Notes: generated by a model not told the origin, from the sequence alone. Positions 1 to 6,479 are shown, counted from the stretch's first letter. The stretch is DNA of 8,701 bases from Anaerolineae bacterium (GCA_015486895.1 WFQT01000053.1:1-8701), one strand, 5' to 3'. A program made the numbers and translations.

Positions 1-1
1 T

Positions 2-151
2 ACAAGCAGTATTGGCGACTTGTCCGCCAGCTCTTCGCAGTTTAACACAGGAAATAATGCTATTACAAACTCGCCCAATAGTGAGGGGGAAAATGGCCCA
101 TACCGACCCAGTTCGTCAGTCGCATCCATGATGCATCTGAGCGAACTTTGA
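2..151 (+). CDS. Possible C-terminal end of an upstream gene (partial, unrecognised)
   Basis: One + strand frame is open from the window edge to a TGA at 149-151 and would encode 49 residues rich in Ser, Asn and Gly, like a low-complexity tail. I recognise no family. The call is weak: a second + frame is open to 131, and a - strand frame is open from an ATG at 129 to the edge with no visible Shine-Dalgarno. No terminator follows the TGA. The segment could equally be intergenic DNA or the start of a divergent gene. Confidence 0.25.
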   Translation, partial: TSSIGDLSASSSQFNTGNNAITNSPNSEGENGPYRPSSSVASMMHLSEL

Positions 152-179
152 TTTACCATTCGCTTATCAATCTGCTTTG

Positions 180-188
180 TGCTAAAAT
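180..188 (+). promoter_or_regulatory. Candidate extended -10 promoter for the acyl-CoA dehydrogenase gene
   Basis: TGCTAAAAT is an extended -10 (TG, one base, TAAAAT at 183-188). No good -35 lies 16-18 bp upstream, so the extended TG would have to compensate. The local string TGTGCTAARAT recurs at the glgA promoter (about 2779-2789). It would give a leader of about 115 nt before the start at 310. Nothing else recognisable lies in 189-294. Confidence 0.4.
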
Positions 189-309
189 GAGGACGTTATT
201 CCAACCATTAGCGCCACCTGTCAGCGCCTTTACGACATTGCCGTATCCTGCTCCAACGACGGTACATCTGTCATTTATCTGGGATAAAAGGAAGATGGAG
301 GTAAAAGTT

Positions 310-1455
310 ATGGATTTCACGTTCAATGAGGAACAGCGGCTGTTACAGGAAGCTCTGCATAACTTTGTCGACAAAGAGGTCAAGCCGAAAGCTAGGCACG
401 TGGATGAAACCGGCGAGTTTCCTTGGGAGAGCATCCACAGGTTGGGTGAAATGGGTATGTTAGGGCTGAACGTCCCCGAAAAATACGGAGGCGCCGGCGC
501 TGATGAAATCAGCGTCGCTATTTTCTTGGAGGAACTGGGACGGGGCTGTGGCTCCACCGGCCTCATTAGTGAAGCACACCTTTGCTTGGCAACAGCAGCC
601 ATCAACATGTTCGGCAGCGACGAACAAAAGCAGCGTTACTTGATACCTTTAGCCCAAGGGAACACATTAGGAGCGTTGGGTCTGACTGAGCCTGGTACCG
701 GCACGGACCTGCAAGGAATCCGCACCACGGCCCGCCGGGAAGGAAGTGAGTGGGTGATTAGTGGCAGTAAAATGTGGATGACTAATGCTGGGGTCGCCGG
801 GACTACCATTCTCCTTTGCCGCACCAGGCCAGAACGGGGCAGTCACAGTCTAAGCCAGTTCATCGTGCCTACTGATACCCCCGGCTTCCATGTTGATCCC
901 CCGGAGAAGAAAATGGGGCTGCATGGCTGTTGGAGCCATGCTGTTAGCTTAGACGATGTGCGGGTACCGTTAGATAATCTATTGGGCGAGGAAGGAAAAG
1001 GGCTGCACCAGACGTTGGCTGTATTGGACGGTGGCCGTATTGGCATTGGAGCCCTGAGTGTTGGTCTTGGCCAGGCTGCATTAGAGGCAGCGTTGGCCTA
1101 TGCTAAGGAAAGAAAAACATTTGGCCAACCGTTAGTTAACCACCAAGCCATTCAATTCAAGTTAGCTGATATGGCTACCAAAGTGTATGTGGCCCGCCGG
1201 GCACTTTATCACGCTGCCTGGCTCAAGGAACAAGGGCAACCTTTCACCAAAGAAGGTGCCATGGCCAAGCTATTTGCCACAGAGATGGCGGAAGAAGTAG
1301 CTTATCAGGCTATTCAGATTCACGGAGGCTACGGCTACAGCCAGGAGTACCCAGTGGAGCGCATTTATCGTGATGCCCGCTTGATGACCATCGGCGAGGG
1401 CACCAGCGAAGTGCAACGAATGGTTATTGGCCGGCGGCTAATCCGGGAGAGCTAA
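310..1455 (+). CDS. Acyl-CoA dehydrogenase, FAD-dependent, short/medium-chain type
   Basis: The 381-residue product would be a soluble flavoenzyme that oxidises acyl-CoA to trans-2-enoyl-CoA and passes electrons to an electron-transfer flavoprotein, in fatty-acid or branched-chain amino-acid breakdown. The sequence shows the family layout: N-terminal helices, a near-match to the first signature at residues 124-136 (GLTEPGTGTDLQG), a middle beta domain and the second signature at 336-355 (QIHGGYGY...RIYRD). E363 in EGTSEVQR is at the place of the catalytic base of short-chain members. Length is typical. The frame is open back to 148, but ATG 310 follows GGAGGT (297-302) by 7 nt and begins where the family begins, so the extra 54 codons are rejected. 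ATG 295 would add only five residues. No ETF or thiolase genes are in view, so acyl chain length cannot be assigned. No terminator separates it from the next promoter. Confidence 0.93.
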   Translation: MDFTFNEEQRLLQEALHNFVDKEVKPKARHVDETGEFPWESIHRLGEMGMLGLNVPEKYGGAGADEISVAIFLEELGRGCGSTGLISEAHLCLATAAINMFGSDEQKQRYLIPLAQGNTLGALGLTEPGTGTDLQGIRTTARREGSEWVISGSKMWMTNAGVAGTTILLCRTRPERGSHSLSQFIVPTDTPGFHVDPPEKKMGLHGCWSHAVSLDDVRVPLDNLLGEEGKGLHQTLAVLDGGRIGIGALSVGLGQAALEAALAYAKERKTFGQPLVNHQAIQFKLADMATKVYVARRALYHAAWLKEQGQPFTKEGAMAKLFATEMAEEVAYQAIQIHGGYGYSQEYPVERIYRDARLMTIGEGTSEVQRMVIGRRLIRES

Positions 1456-1456
1456 C

Positions 1457-1485
1457 TTGGCAAATAGGTGGTGTTATGCTATAAC
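1457..1485 (+). promoter_or_regulatory. Sigma70-type promoter of the UDP-glucuronate decarboxylase-like gene
   Basis: TTGGCA (1457-1462), a 17-bp spacer and TATAAC (1480-1485), with TG at 1477-1478 as an extended -10. The -35 begins two bases after the preceding stop codon. Transcription would start near 1492, giving a leader of about 34 nt. Confidence 0.72.
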
Positions 1486-1525
1486 CTTTGCAATACCATA
1501 CTACCCGAAGGTGAGGTAAAAAGAC

Positions 1526-2461
1526 ATGCGTATTGTTGTCACTGGCGGTGCCGGTTTCGTCGGCTCGCATTTGTGTGACCGGTTGCTGGCAGAAGGCCAT
1601 ACAGTCATTGCCCTTGATAACCTTATCACTGGCAGCACAGATAATATTGCTCACTTGGCTGGAAACAAAAGCTTCCAATTCATTTACCAGGATGTCACCG
1701 AATACATTTACATTGCCGGGGAAGTGGATGGCGTCTTTCACTTAGCTTCCCCGGCCAGCCCAATTGACTTCCCTACCCTTCCTATTCAGATCATGAAAGT
1801 GGGCGCTCTCGGCACTCACAAAGCGTTGGGGCTGGCAAAAGCAAAAGGCGCTCGTTTCTTGCTGGCCTCCACTTCAGAAGTGTATGGCGACCCGGAAGTG
1901 CACCCGCAGCCGGAAACATACTGGGGCCATGTCAATCCCATCGGACCCCGAGGTGTTTATGACGAGGCTAAGCGGTTTGCCGAGGCTATGACCATGGCGT
2001 ATCACCGCATTCATAAAATAGACACCCGCATTATTCGCATTTTCAACACTTACGGCCCCCGAATGCGGATTAAAGATGGCCGCGTGGTACCTAATTTCAT
2101 CAGTCAGGCCTTGCGGGGCGAGCCATTAACCGTGTACGGCGACGGAAGCCAGACCCGTTCCTTCACTTTTGTATCTGACTTAGTGGAAGGAATGTACCGT
2201 CTTTTTATGTCTGATGTATTCACGCCGGTCAATATTGGCAACCCTAATGAGTACAGCATCCTTCAATTTGCCGAAATGGTCAATTCTGTTACAGGAAATA
2301 AAGCGGGGGTGACCTTTGAGCCGCTCCCCAAAGACGATCCTAAGCGCCGCCGTCCGGATATCAGTAAAGCGCGCCGAGTATTGGGGTGGGAGCCTGCGGT
2401 GCCATTGGAGAAAGGATTGAAGCAGACTGTGGCCAGTTTCCGTCGGGCTATTGGCATGTAA
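1526..2461 (+). CDS. NAD-dependent nucleotide-sugar epimerase/dehydratase, UDP-glucuronate decarboxylase (UDP-xylose synthase)-like
   Basis: A 311-residue extended SDR protein. The Rossmann NAD motif GGAGFVG is at residues 7-13, ASTSEVYGD with the active-site T/S and E at 114-122, and YDEAK with catalytic Y145 and K149. The segments HLASPASP (72-79), HPQPETYWGHVNPIGPR (126-142) and YGDGSQTRSF (204-213) are those of UDP-glucuronate decarboxylases rather than UDP-galactose 4-epimerases. The inferred reaction is oxidation and decarboxylation of UDP-glucuronate to UDP-xylose in the cytoplasm, feeding cell-surface glycan synthesis. Length matches bacterial members and there is no membrane segment. 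The start is supported by GGTGAGGT (1510-1517), 8 nt upstream. It has its own promoter and terminator, so it is probably monocistronic apart from read-through from the dehydrogenase gene. A related 4,6-dehydratase or epimerase activity cannot be excluded. Confidence 0.88.
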   Translation: MRIVVTGGAGFVGSHLCDRLLAEGHTVIALDNLITGSTDNIAHLAGNKSFQFIYQDVTEYIYIAGEVDGVFHLASPASPIDFPTLPIQIMKVGALGTHKALGLAKAKGARFLLASTSEVYGDPEVHPQPETYWGHVNPIGPRGVYDEAKRFAEAMTMAYHRIHKIDTRIIRIFNTYGPRMRIKDGRVVPNFISQALRGEPLTVYGDGSQTRSFTFVSDLVEGMYRLFMSDVFTPVNIGNPNEYSILQFAEMVNSVTGNKAGVTFEPLPKDDPKRRRPDISKARRVLGWEPAVPLEKGLKQTVASFRRAIGM

Positions 2462-2488
2462 AACGATGCCAGGTGTGACCCTCCTGAT

Positions 2489-2537
2489 GTAGGCCGGGCT
2501 AACAAGCCTGGCCTACTGCTATTTTCGTTTCTTTTTT
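2489..2537 (+). terminator. Strong intrinsic terminator
   Basis: GTAGGCCGGGCT (2489-2500) pairs with AGCCTGGCCTAC (2505-2516) as a 12-bp stem with one G-U pair and an AACA loop. A T-rich tail follows, ending in TTTTTT at 2532-2537. It lies 28 bp after the stop of the decarboxylase-like gene and isolates it from glgA. Confidence 0.9.
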
Positions 2538-2670
2538 GACGACTGGAAGTCGCAGCAACGCCTGCAAAGTTCCCGTCGGCGACTGAATTCCAACCTATGC
2601 AGGCAAGTTTCGTAATTGTTGTCGCGATTTCAATTTACGTCTGTTACTACTCGACCTCCCCAACAATTGG

Positions 2671-2707
2671 ACGCTGATGACGCTGATACACGCTGATTTT
2701 CGCTGGT
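2671..2707 (+). repeat. Short direct repeats of ACGCTGAT
   Basis: ACGCTGAT occurs at 2671-2678, 2680-2687 and 2690-2697, followed by a degraded copy, CGCTGGT, at 2701-2707. Start-to-start distances are 9, 10 and 11 bp, so this is neither a strict tandem array nor CRISPR. It lies in the 223-bp gene-free stretch between the terminator at 2537 and the glgA promoter. The rest of that stretch shows only a C7A7 run at 2743-2756. Confidence 0.7.
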
Positions 2708-2760
2708 GGTAGTCATCATAGGCCGGCGGCGTAGCTCTCCCTCCCCCCCAAAAAAAGTGC

Positions 2761-2789
2761 TTGCCAATTCGGCCATCCTGTGCTAAGAT
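2761..2789 (+). promoter_or_regulatory. Sigma70-type promoter of the glgA operon
   Basis: TTGCCA (2761-2766), a 17-bp spacer and TAAGAT (2784-2789). An A7 run (2750-2756) just upstream of the -35 could act like part of an UP element. The start of transcription would be near 2796, giving a leader of only about 25 nt with the Shine-Dalgarno in it. Confidence 0.7.
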
Positions 2790-2820
2790 TGTGCTTACTA
2801 TTGAGTATATGGAGGCACGT

Positions 2821-4344
2821 GTGAGCGAAGAGCCCCTCAAGATTCTCTATCTTTCCGTGGAAGTCGTTCCTTTCGCTAAGACCGGCGGTTTGGCGGATGT
2901 TGCCGGCGCTTTGCCAAAAGCCATCAAAGCGCTTGGCCATGATATTCGGGTTATCATGCCTCTTTATGGTTTCATGAATCGAACAGCTCTCGACCTGAAA
3001 CCGGTGGTGGAAGCACTCTCTGTTCCCATTGGCGAAAGAAGCGAGCTCTGTGCGATTTGGGAAGGACGAATGGGAGATAGTGTCCCTATTTACTTCGTTG
3101 ACAACCCCCGGCTTTTCGATCGGGACGGAATTTACATGTACCCGGATGATGACGAGCGTTTCATCTTTTATTCGCGGGCGGCGGTGGAAACAGCCAAAGC
3201 GCTGAACTGGCAGCCGGACATTTTTCACTGCAACGACTGGCACACCGGCATGGTGCCCAACTGGATGCAAACCATCTATCGCGACGATCCGTTCTTTTCC
3301 CAGACTCGTACTGTCTTCACCATTCATAACTTAGCCTATCAAGGGATTTTCGGCCACAGGGTATTGGAAATTGCTGGAGTCGCCCGGTATGGGTTCCTTG
3401 CGCACCCGGAACTTTCTAATTTGAACAACGTAGTTGATCTCATGGGGCGGGCGCTCATTTTCGCCCACGTAGTGAATACCGTCAGCGAACGTTATGCCCA
3501 AGAGATTATGACGCCGGCTTTCGGTGAGGGCTTAGACCCCATTTTGCGGGATCGAGCTGAAACGGTCTTTGGGGTCCTTAATGGCATTGACACGGAGCTG
3601 TGGGATCCGGCCAGCGATCAGGACATTGCCACTAATTATGATGTCGGCCATCTAGAGAGACGCACAGACAACAAGATAGCTTTGCAAAGTGCGGCCCACT
3701 TGCCGGCTAAAAGGGACCATCCTCTACTGGGACTTATCTCGCGCTTGGTGGAACAAAAAGGCGCAGAGTTACTGCCCCCAGTCATCGAGTGGAGTGTCCG
3801 TTACATGGGTACCCAATGGGTCATCCTCGGCACTGGGGATACTCATTACCAGGACGCTCTGCAAGAGCTGGTAAACCGTTTCCCGCGGAATGTCTCTGTC
3901 AATTTGACTTTTAGCGATGCGCTGGCACATCGCATCTACGCCGGGAGCGACATTTTCCTCATGCCCTCTCGTTTCGAACCGTGTGGCCTTAGCCAGATGC
4001 TGGCAATGCACTATGGCGCTGTGCCTGTAGTACACGAGACAGGAGGCCTGGCCGATACAGTCCACGACTTCGATCCGACTGCGGGAGCAGGAAATGGCTT
4101 TACCTTCCATGATTACACGCCGGCGGCGTTTTACACAGCCTTGGTGCGGTCCGTGGAGATATTCCACTTGCCGCAAATCTGGCATACATTGCAAAGAAAA
4201 GGTATGAAAAGCGATTTTTCCTGGCACCGGTCCGCTTTGAAATATGTTGATCTGTATCGCAAAGCTATATCACTACCAAACCGTGTGCCAACCCGGCTGC
4301 AAGAGCGGATGGATCTATTGCGCCATCTAACAGACCGGCAATAA
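2821..4344 (+). CDS. glgA: Glycogen (starch) synthase, ADP-glucose-type, GT5 family
   Basis: The 507-residue product would extend alpha-1,4-glucan from ADP-glucose in the cytoplasm. The N-terminal Rossmann domain carries KTGGLADVAGALP (from residue 20, the sugar-nucleotide loop), HCNDWHTG at 136-143 and TIHNLAYQG at 167-175. The C-terminal domain carries SRLVEQKG at 307-314 (R308 and K313 at the places of the known ADP-glucose contacts) and PSRFEPCGL at 382-390 with the conserved Glu E386, then HETGGLADTV at 405-414. Length is slightly above the roughly 475-490 of well-known members, mainly from a C-terminal tail. GTG 2821 is chosen because GGAGG (2811-2815) lies 5 nt upstream and KILYLSVEVVPF then sits in the usual place. 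ATG 2809 overlaps that Shine-Dalgarno. It is the first gene of a probable operon with the next two. No glgB, glgC or glgP is in the window. Confidence 0.95.
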   Translation: MSEEPLKILYLSVEVVPFAKTGGLADVAGALPKAIKALGHDIRVIMPLYGFMNRTALDLKPVVEALSVPIGERSELCAIWEGRMGDSVPIYFVDNPRLFDRDGIYMYPDDDERFIFYSRAAVETAKALNWQPDIFHCNDWHTGMVPNWMQTIYRDDPFFSQTRTVFTIHNLAYQGIFGHRVLEIAGVARYGFLAHPELSNLNNVVDLMGRALIFAHVVNTVSERYAQEIMTPAFGEGLDPILRDRAETVFGVLNGIDTELWDPASDQDIATNYDVGHLERRTDNKIALQSAAHLPAKRDHPLLGLISRLVEQKGAELLPPVIEWSVRYMGTQWVILGTGDTHYQDALQELVNRFPRNVSVNLTFSDALAHRIYAGSDIFLMPSRFEPCGLSQMLAMHYGAVPVVHETGGLADTVHDFDPTAGAGNGFTFHDYTPAAFYTALVRSVEIFHLPQIWHTLQRKGMKSDFSWHRSALKYVDLYRKAISLPNRVPTRLQERMDLLRHLTDRQ

Positions 4345-4368
4345 GCCAAGTTGCGGAGGCAAGAAGTC

Positions 4369-5256
4369 ATGTTCTATGAAGTTGCACCGGGAGTCGTTGT
4401 TGAAACCGGATACCGAGGTGCCAATGTCAGCGCCATTCTCACCGATGAAGGCACCATTTGCGTTGATACCCCTATGGTCCCCAGCCAAGCGGTTCAATGG
4501 CGCTACAAGATTGAAGAGTTGGCCGGTGGTAAACTCTGCCGTTATATCCTTATTACCGACATGCACCGGGGACATATTTTGGGTAGTCAGTTTTTCGATT
4601 GCCCTGTTATCGGTCATGACTTGGCCTGGAAGGATATGAAAGGATATAGCGAGAATTACAAACACCGCGTGCGCCAATACTTCAAGCGGGAGCCTGCTAT
4701 TCAGGCTGAGTTCACCGACATTCAGATCATTGTCCCGGAAATCACTTTTGCTGACAAGATAATGGTTGTTAAAGGTGGTCGCAAAGTAGAGATGATTTAC
4801 ACCGGTGGGCATACCGCCGCTACTTCCATTATTTACATGCCGGAGGAAAAAGTGATCTTCACCGGCGATAACGTCCTTTGTAACGAGCATCCTTACATGA
4901 GTCAGGCCAACACCCGGCAATGGTTAGCTGCTTTAGCTATGATCAAGCGGATGGACGTAAAAGTGCTCGTGCCGGGCCATGGTCTTCCCACGACCCTGGA
5001 AGCAGTAGACGAAACTTGCCGCTACATTGAATTCGTTCGGGCGGAAGTGTACAAGCTGGTCAAGGCAGGCAAGGATCGCAAGGAAGTCGCGAACATTTTA
5101 GCGCCGACCTTGCTGGCAATGTACCCCGTGCCGCCAGAGCGACGCTCTCGTATCACTCAGCAGATTAAGCAAGGGGTGCGCAAAGTGTTCAACGAAACAC
5201 GCTATGAGCTGAATAGCCCCGTCCGGGTGCAAGAGGATGAGGAGGATCTTGGTTAA
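4369..5256 (+). CDS. Metallo-beta-lactamase-fold protein with an altered HRGH metal motif
   Basis: The 295-residue protein starts at ATG 4369, 9 nt after GGAGG (4355-4359) and 25 nt after the glgA stop, so translation is probably linked. An upstream in-frame TTG at 4351 is rejected because it would place the Shine-Dalgarno inside the gene. The MBL fold is visible: VDTP after beta strands (32-35), TDMHRGH at 63-69, GGHTAATS at 146-153, FTGDN at 164-168 and PGHG at 202-205. In the usual HxHxDH motif the first His is Asp (D64) and the Asp is Gly (G68). H66, H69, H148, D167 and H204 are kept, so the second metal site is probably weakened or differently built. Residues after about 220 form a charged helical tail. 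There is no signal peptide. Substrate unknown; general hydrolase, thioesterase or lactonase activities are all possible. Confidence 0.8.
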   Translation: MFYEVAPGVVVETGYRGANVSAILTDEGTICVDTPMVPSQAVQWRYKIEELAGGKLCRYILITDMHRGHILGSQFFDCPVIGHDLAWKDMKGYSENYKHRVRQYFKREPAIQAEFTDIQIIVPEITFADKIMVVKGGRKVEMIYTGGHTAATSIIYMPEEKVIFTGDNVLCNEHPYMSQANTRQWLAALAMIKRMDVKVLVPGHGLPTTLEAVDETCRYIEFVRAEVYKLVKAGKDRKEVANILAPTLLAMYPVPPERRSRITQQIKQGVRKVFNETRYELNSPVRVQEDEEDLG

Positions 5257-6256
5257 GGAAACTGCGCCGCGCCGTTTTGTGGAAGTTCAACACGATACCA
5301 ATCGTCCTATAACGCCATATAGCAAGCTGGAAGAGCATCTAAGTGCGGTGGAGCAACAACTTGGCGTACTCAAAGGAAGTGGCCAGGAAGCACTAACGTT
5401 GCTTGGCCATTGCGATGCTGCTGTCGTCCTGTTCCAGCAATTGGGAAGCCAAGATGCAAGCCTGGCAGCAATTACTGCCCGTTGGCAAACTATACAGGAG
5501 ATATTACAGCAAAAGAAGGAGCTCTTTTTGGCCGAGGTTGGTCCGCGGCAGCTACGCTCTCAGCGAGCCAAGCTGCAACCGCCACCAGAGCGTTGGTGGT
5601 GGTATATTGACGACTTAGTTGCGGCGGAGAAACGCCGGCGCCGGCGCAAGATTCTTACCATCCTAAGCCTCGTTTTCCTGGCACTGGGGGCACTAATCTA
5701 TGCCAGTTGGCGTTACCAAGCTAATTTAGATCCGAAGGTGGTCGCGCGACAGCAACACGAAGATGCAGCCCAAAGTGCGTGGGAGAACGGCAACTGGGCC
5801 CAGGCTAAGGCGGAACTGGACACTGTAGGAACTTTGGCCCCCGGCGATCCGTTGGTAAAATTGCAACGCGGTGTTCTATCCGACCGTTTAGGCGATCATC
5901 AAGAAGCTGAGCAACTTTATCGGCAGGCGGCAGTAGCCATGGATCCGGAGGAATTCCTTTGGCAACGAGGCCTCTTCTACCTGCAGACGGGGCAAATTAA
6001 AGCCGCTCAAAAGGATGCCAAAACGGCTTTGCAGCGAGATGAACAGTCTGCCGAGTCGCACTTCCTGGCGGGACAGGTGTATGAGGCTGTCGGCGACTAT
6101 GTCCAAGCTGACCGGGAATATGATCGTTGTAGCCAGTTGGCTGACGCCCAAGGGAAAACACGATTAATGGCATTGGCTAGAATTCGCAGAGCGTACATGC
6201 TGCAATACCACCCCCCTATCTCGCCTAAGACGCCAGTGCCGAAGACAACACCGTAA
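5237..6256 (+). CDS. Single-pass membrane protein with C-terminal TPR repeats (unknown function)
   Basis: The 339-residue protein has three parts. Residues 1-115 are a Gln/Leu-rich helical region, probably coiled. A juxtamembrane stretch, PPPERWWWYIDD (116-127), leads into RRRRRK (133-138) and one hydrophobic helix at about 139-158. By the positive-inside rule the N-terminus is cytoplasmic and the rest outside. Residues 175-305 contain tetratricopeptide-like helix pairs (AWENGNWAQAKAEL, RGVLSDRLGDHQEAEQLYRQA, and a third with AGQVYEAVGDYVQADREYD). TPRs are protein-binding scaffolds; no catalytic motif is seen. The gene overlaps the MBL gene by 20 bp, typical of translational coupling. The start is uncertain: ATG 5237 lacks a well-spaced Shine-Dalgarno, whereas TTG 5249 follows GGAGG (5241-5245) by only 3 nt. 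Its position after glgA is the only clue to its role. Confidence 0.75.
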   Translation: MRRILVKETAPRRFVEVQHDTNRPITPYSKLEEHLSAVEQQLGVLKGSGQEALTLLGHCDAAVVLFQQLGSQDASLAAITARWQTIQEILQQKKELFLAEVGPRQLRSQRAKLQPPPERWWWYIDDLVAAEKRRRRRKILTILSLVFLALGALIYASWRYQANLDPKVVARQQHEDAAQSAWENGNWAQAKAELDTVGTLAPGDPLVKLQRGVLSDRLGDHQEAEQLYRQAAVAMDPEEFLWQRGLFYLQTGQIKAAQKDAKTALQRDEQSAESHFLAGQVYEAVGDYVQADREYDRCSQLADAQGKTRLMALARIRRAYMLQYHPPISPKTPVPKTTP

Positions 6257-6268
6257 CAAGGTTCTAAT

Positions 6269-6297
6269 TTGACAAAACTATTCTTTCGCCATAGGAT
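6269..6297 (+). promoter_or_regulatory. Near-consensus sigma70 promoter of the argG leader
   Basis: TTGACA (6269-6274) is a perfect -35. A 17-bp spacer leads to TAGGAT (6292-6297). Transcription would start near 6304, giving a leader of about 264 nt before argG. No comparable promoter was found between the terminator at 6479 and argG, so argG transcription most likely has to pass the leader. Confidence 0.75.
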
Positions 6298-6306
6298 AGG
6301 CGAAAG
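6283..6306 (+). promoter_or_regulatory. Perfect inverted repeat enclosing the -10: candidate operator
   Basis: CTTTCGCC (6283-6290) and GGCGAAAG (6299-6306) are exact reverse complements around an 8-bp centre, ATAGGATA, that contains the -10. A repressor dimer bound here would block polymerase. It does not resemble the AT-rich ArgR/AhrC box. No T-run follows, so it is a poor intrinsic terminator for the TPR gene. Confidence 0.55.
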
Positions 6307-6325
6307 CTTTATCGAGGCAATAGCT

Positions 6326-6412
6326 ATGTTAGACTGCATCACGTATCGGACAATTAGGCAGAGGCAAGGAGAAAGGCAGAAAGCTGGTTCCCGATTGCTG
6401 GTACGCGTCTGA
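6326..6412 (+). CDS. Arginine-rich leader peptide of the argG attenuator (28 aa)
   Basis: ATG 6326 follows GAGG (6314-6317) by 8 nt and starts 28 codons ending in TGA 6410-6412. Six codons are arginine: 8 CGG, 11 AGG, 13 AGG, 17 AGG, 23 CGA and 27 CGC. I read all 25 arginine codons of argG as CGN, so three AGG in 28 codons is a sharp contrast. The peptide has no signal or family likeness. It sits between a strong promoter and an intrinsic terminator, directly ahead of an arginine-synthesis gene. By the logic of his and trp attenuators, a ribosome stalled at these codons when Arg-tRNA is scarce would favour read-through into argG. The role is inferred. The AGG codons could instead be a by-product of a purine-rich stretch (6361-6380). 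Confidence 0.6.
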   Translation: MLDCITYRTIRQRQGERQKAGSRLLVRV

Positions 6413-6440
6413 CAGACGACTCGATGCACAGATTGCGTTT

Positions 6441-6479
6441 AAGAGCCATGACGGGGAACCGCATGGCTCTTTTTATTTT
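6441..6479 (+). terminator. Intrinsic terminator in the argG leader (attenuator)
   Basis: AAGAGCCATG (6441-6450) pairs perfectly with CATGGCTCTT (6462-6471). Inside, CGG/CCG closes a GGAA tetraloop beside a bulged A6451. The tail is TTTTTATTTT. It lies 28 nt after the leader-peptide stop and 88 bp before argG, downstream of the only good promoter, so it must be overcome for argG expression. Candidate competing pairings: GGTTCCC (6386-6392, leader codons 21-23) with GGGAACC (6454-6460), and AGCTATG (6322-6328) with CATGGCT (6462-6468, one G-U). It could also stop read-through from the TPR gene. Confidence 0.85.

Noticed and set aside
148..309. N-terminal extension of the acyl-CoA dehydrogenase by 54 codons.
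   Set aside because: It has no family likeness or Shine-Dalgarno, and a canonical one (GGAGGT) precedes ATG 310, where homologues begin.
2671..2707. Possible CRISPR array.
   Set aside because: The units are 8 bp with 1-3-bp gaps; there are no spacers, no long repeats and no cas genes.
2761..2820. Upstream start (TTG 2761 or ATG 2809) for glycogen synthase.
   Set aside because: TTG 2761 is the -35 element itself, and ATG 2809 overlaps the Shine-Dalgarno; GTG 2821 is well placed.
2716..3327. Long - strand ORF of 203 codons opposite glgA.
   Set aside because: It is antisense to a clearly conserved gene, has no recognisable domain, and its start would be inside glgA; it is a shadow of glgA codon use.
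6283..6310. Inverted repeat read as an intrinsic terminator for the TPR gene.
   Set aside because: The 8-bp stem is followed by CTTTATC rather than a T-tract, and it overlaps a near-consensus promoter.
6396..6409. TGCTGGTACGCGTC in the argG leader resembles a T-box core (TGGNACCGCG).
   Set aside because: It lacks one C of the core, does not overlap the terminator's 5' arm, and no Stem I or specifier domain could be made out upstream.
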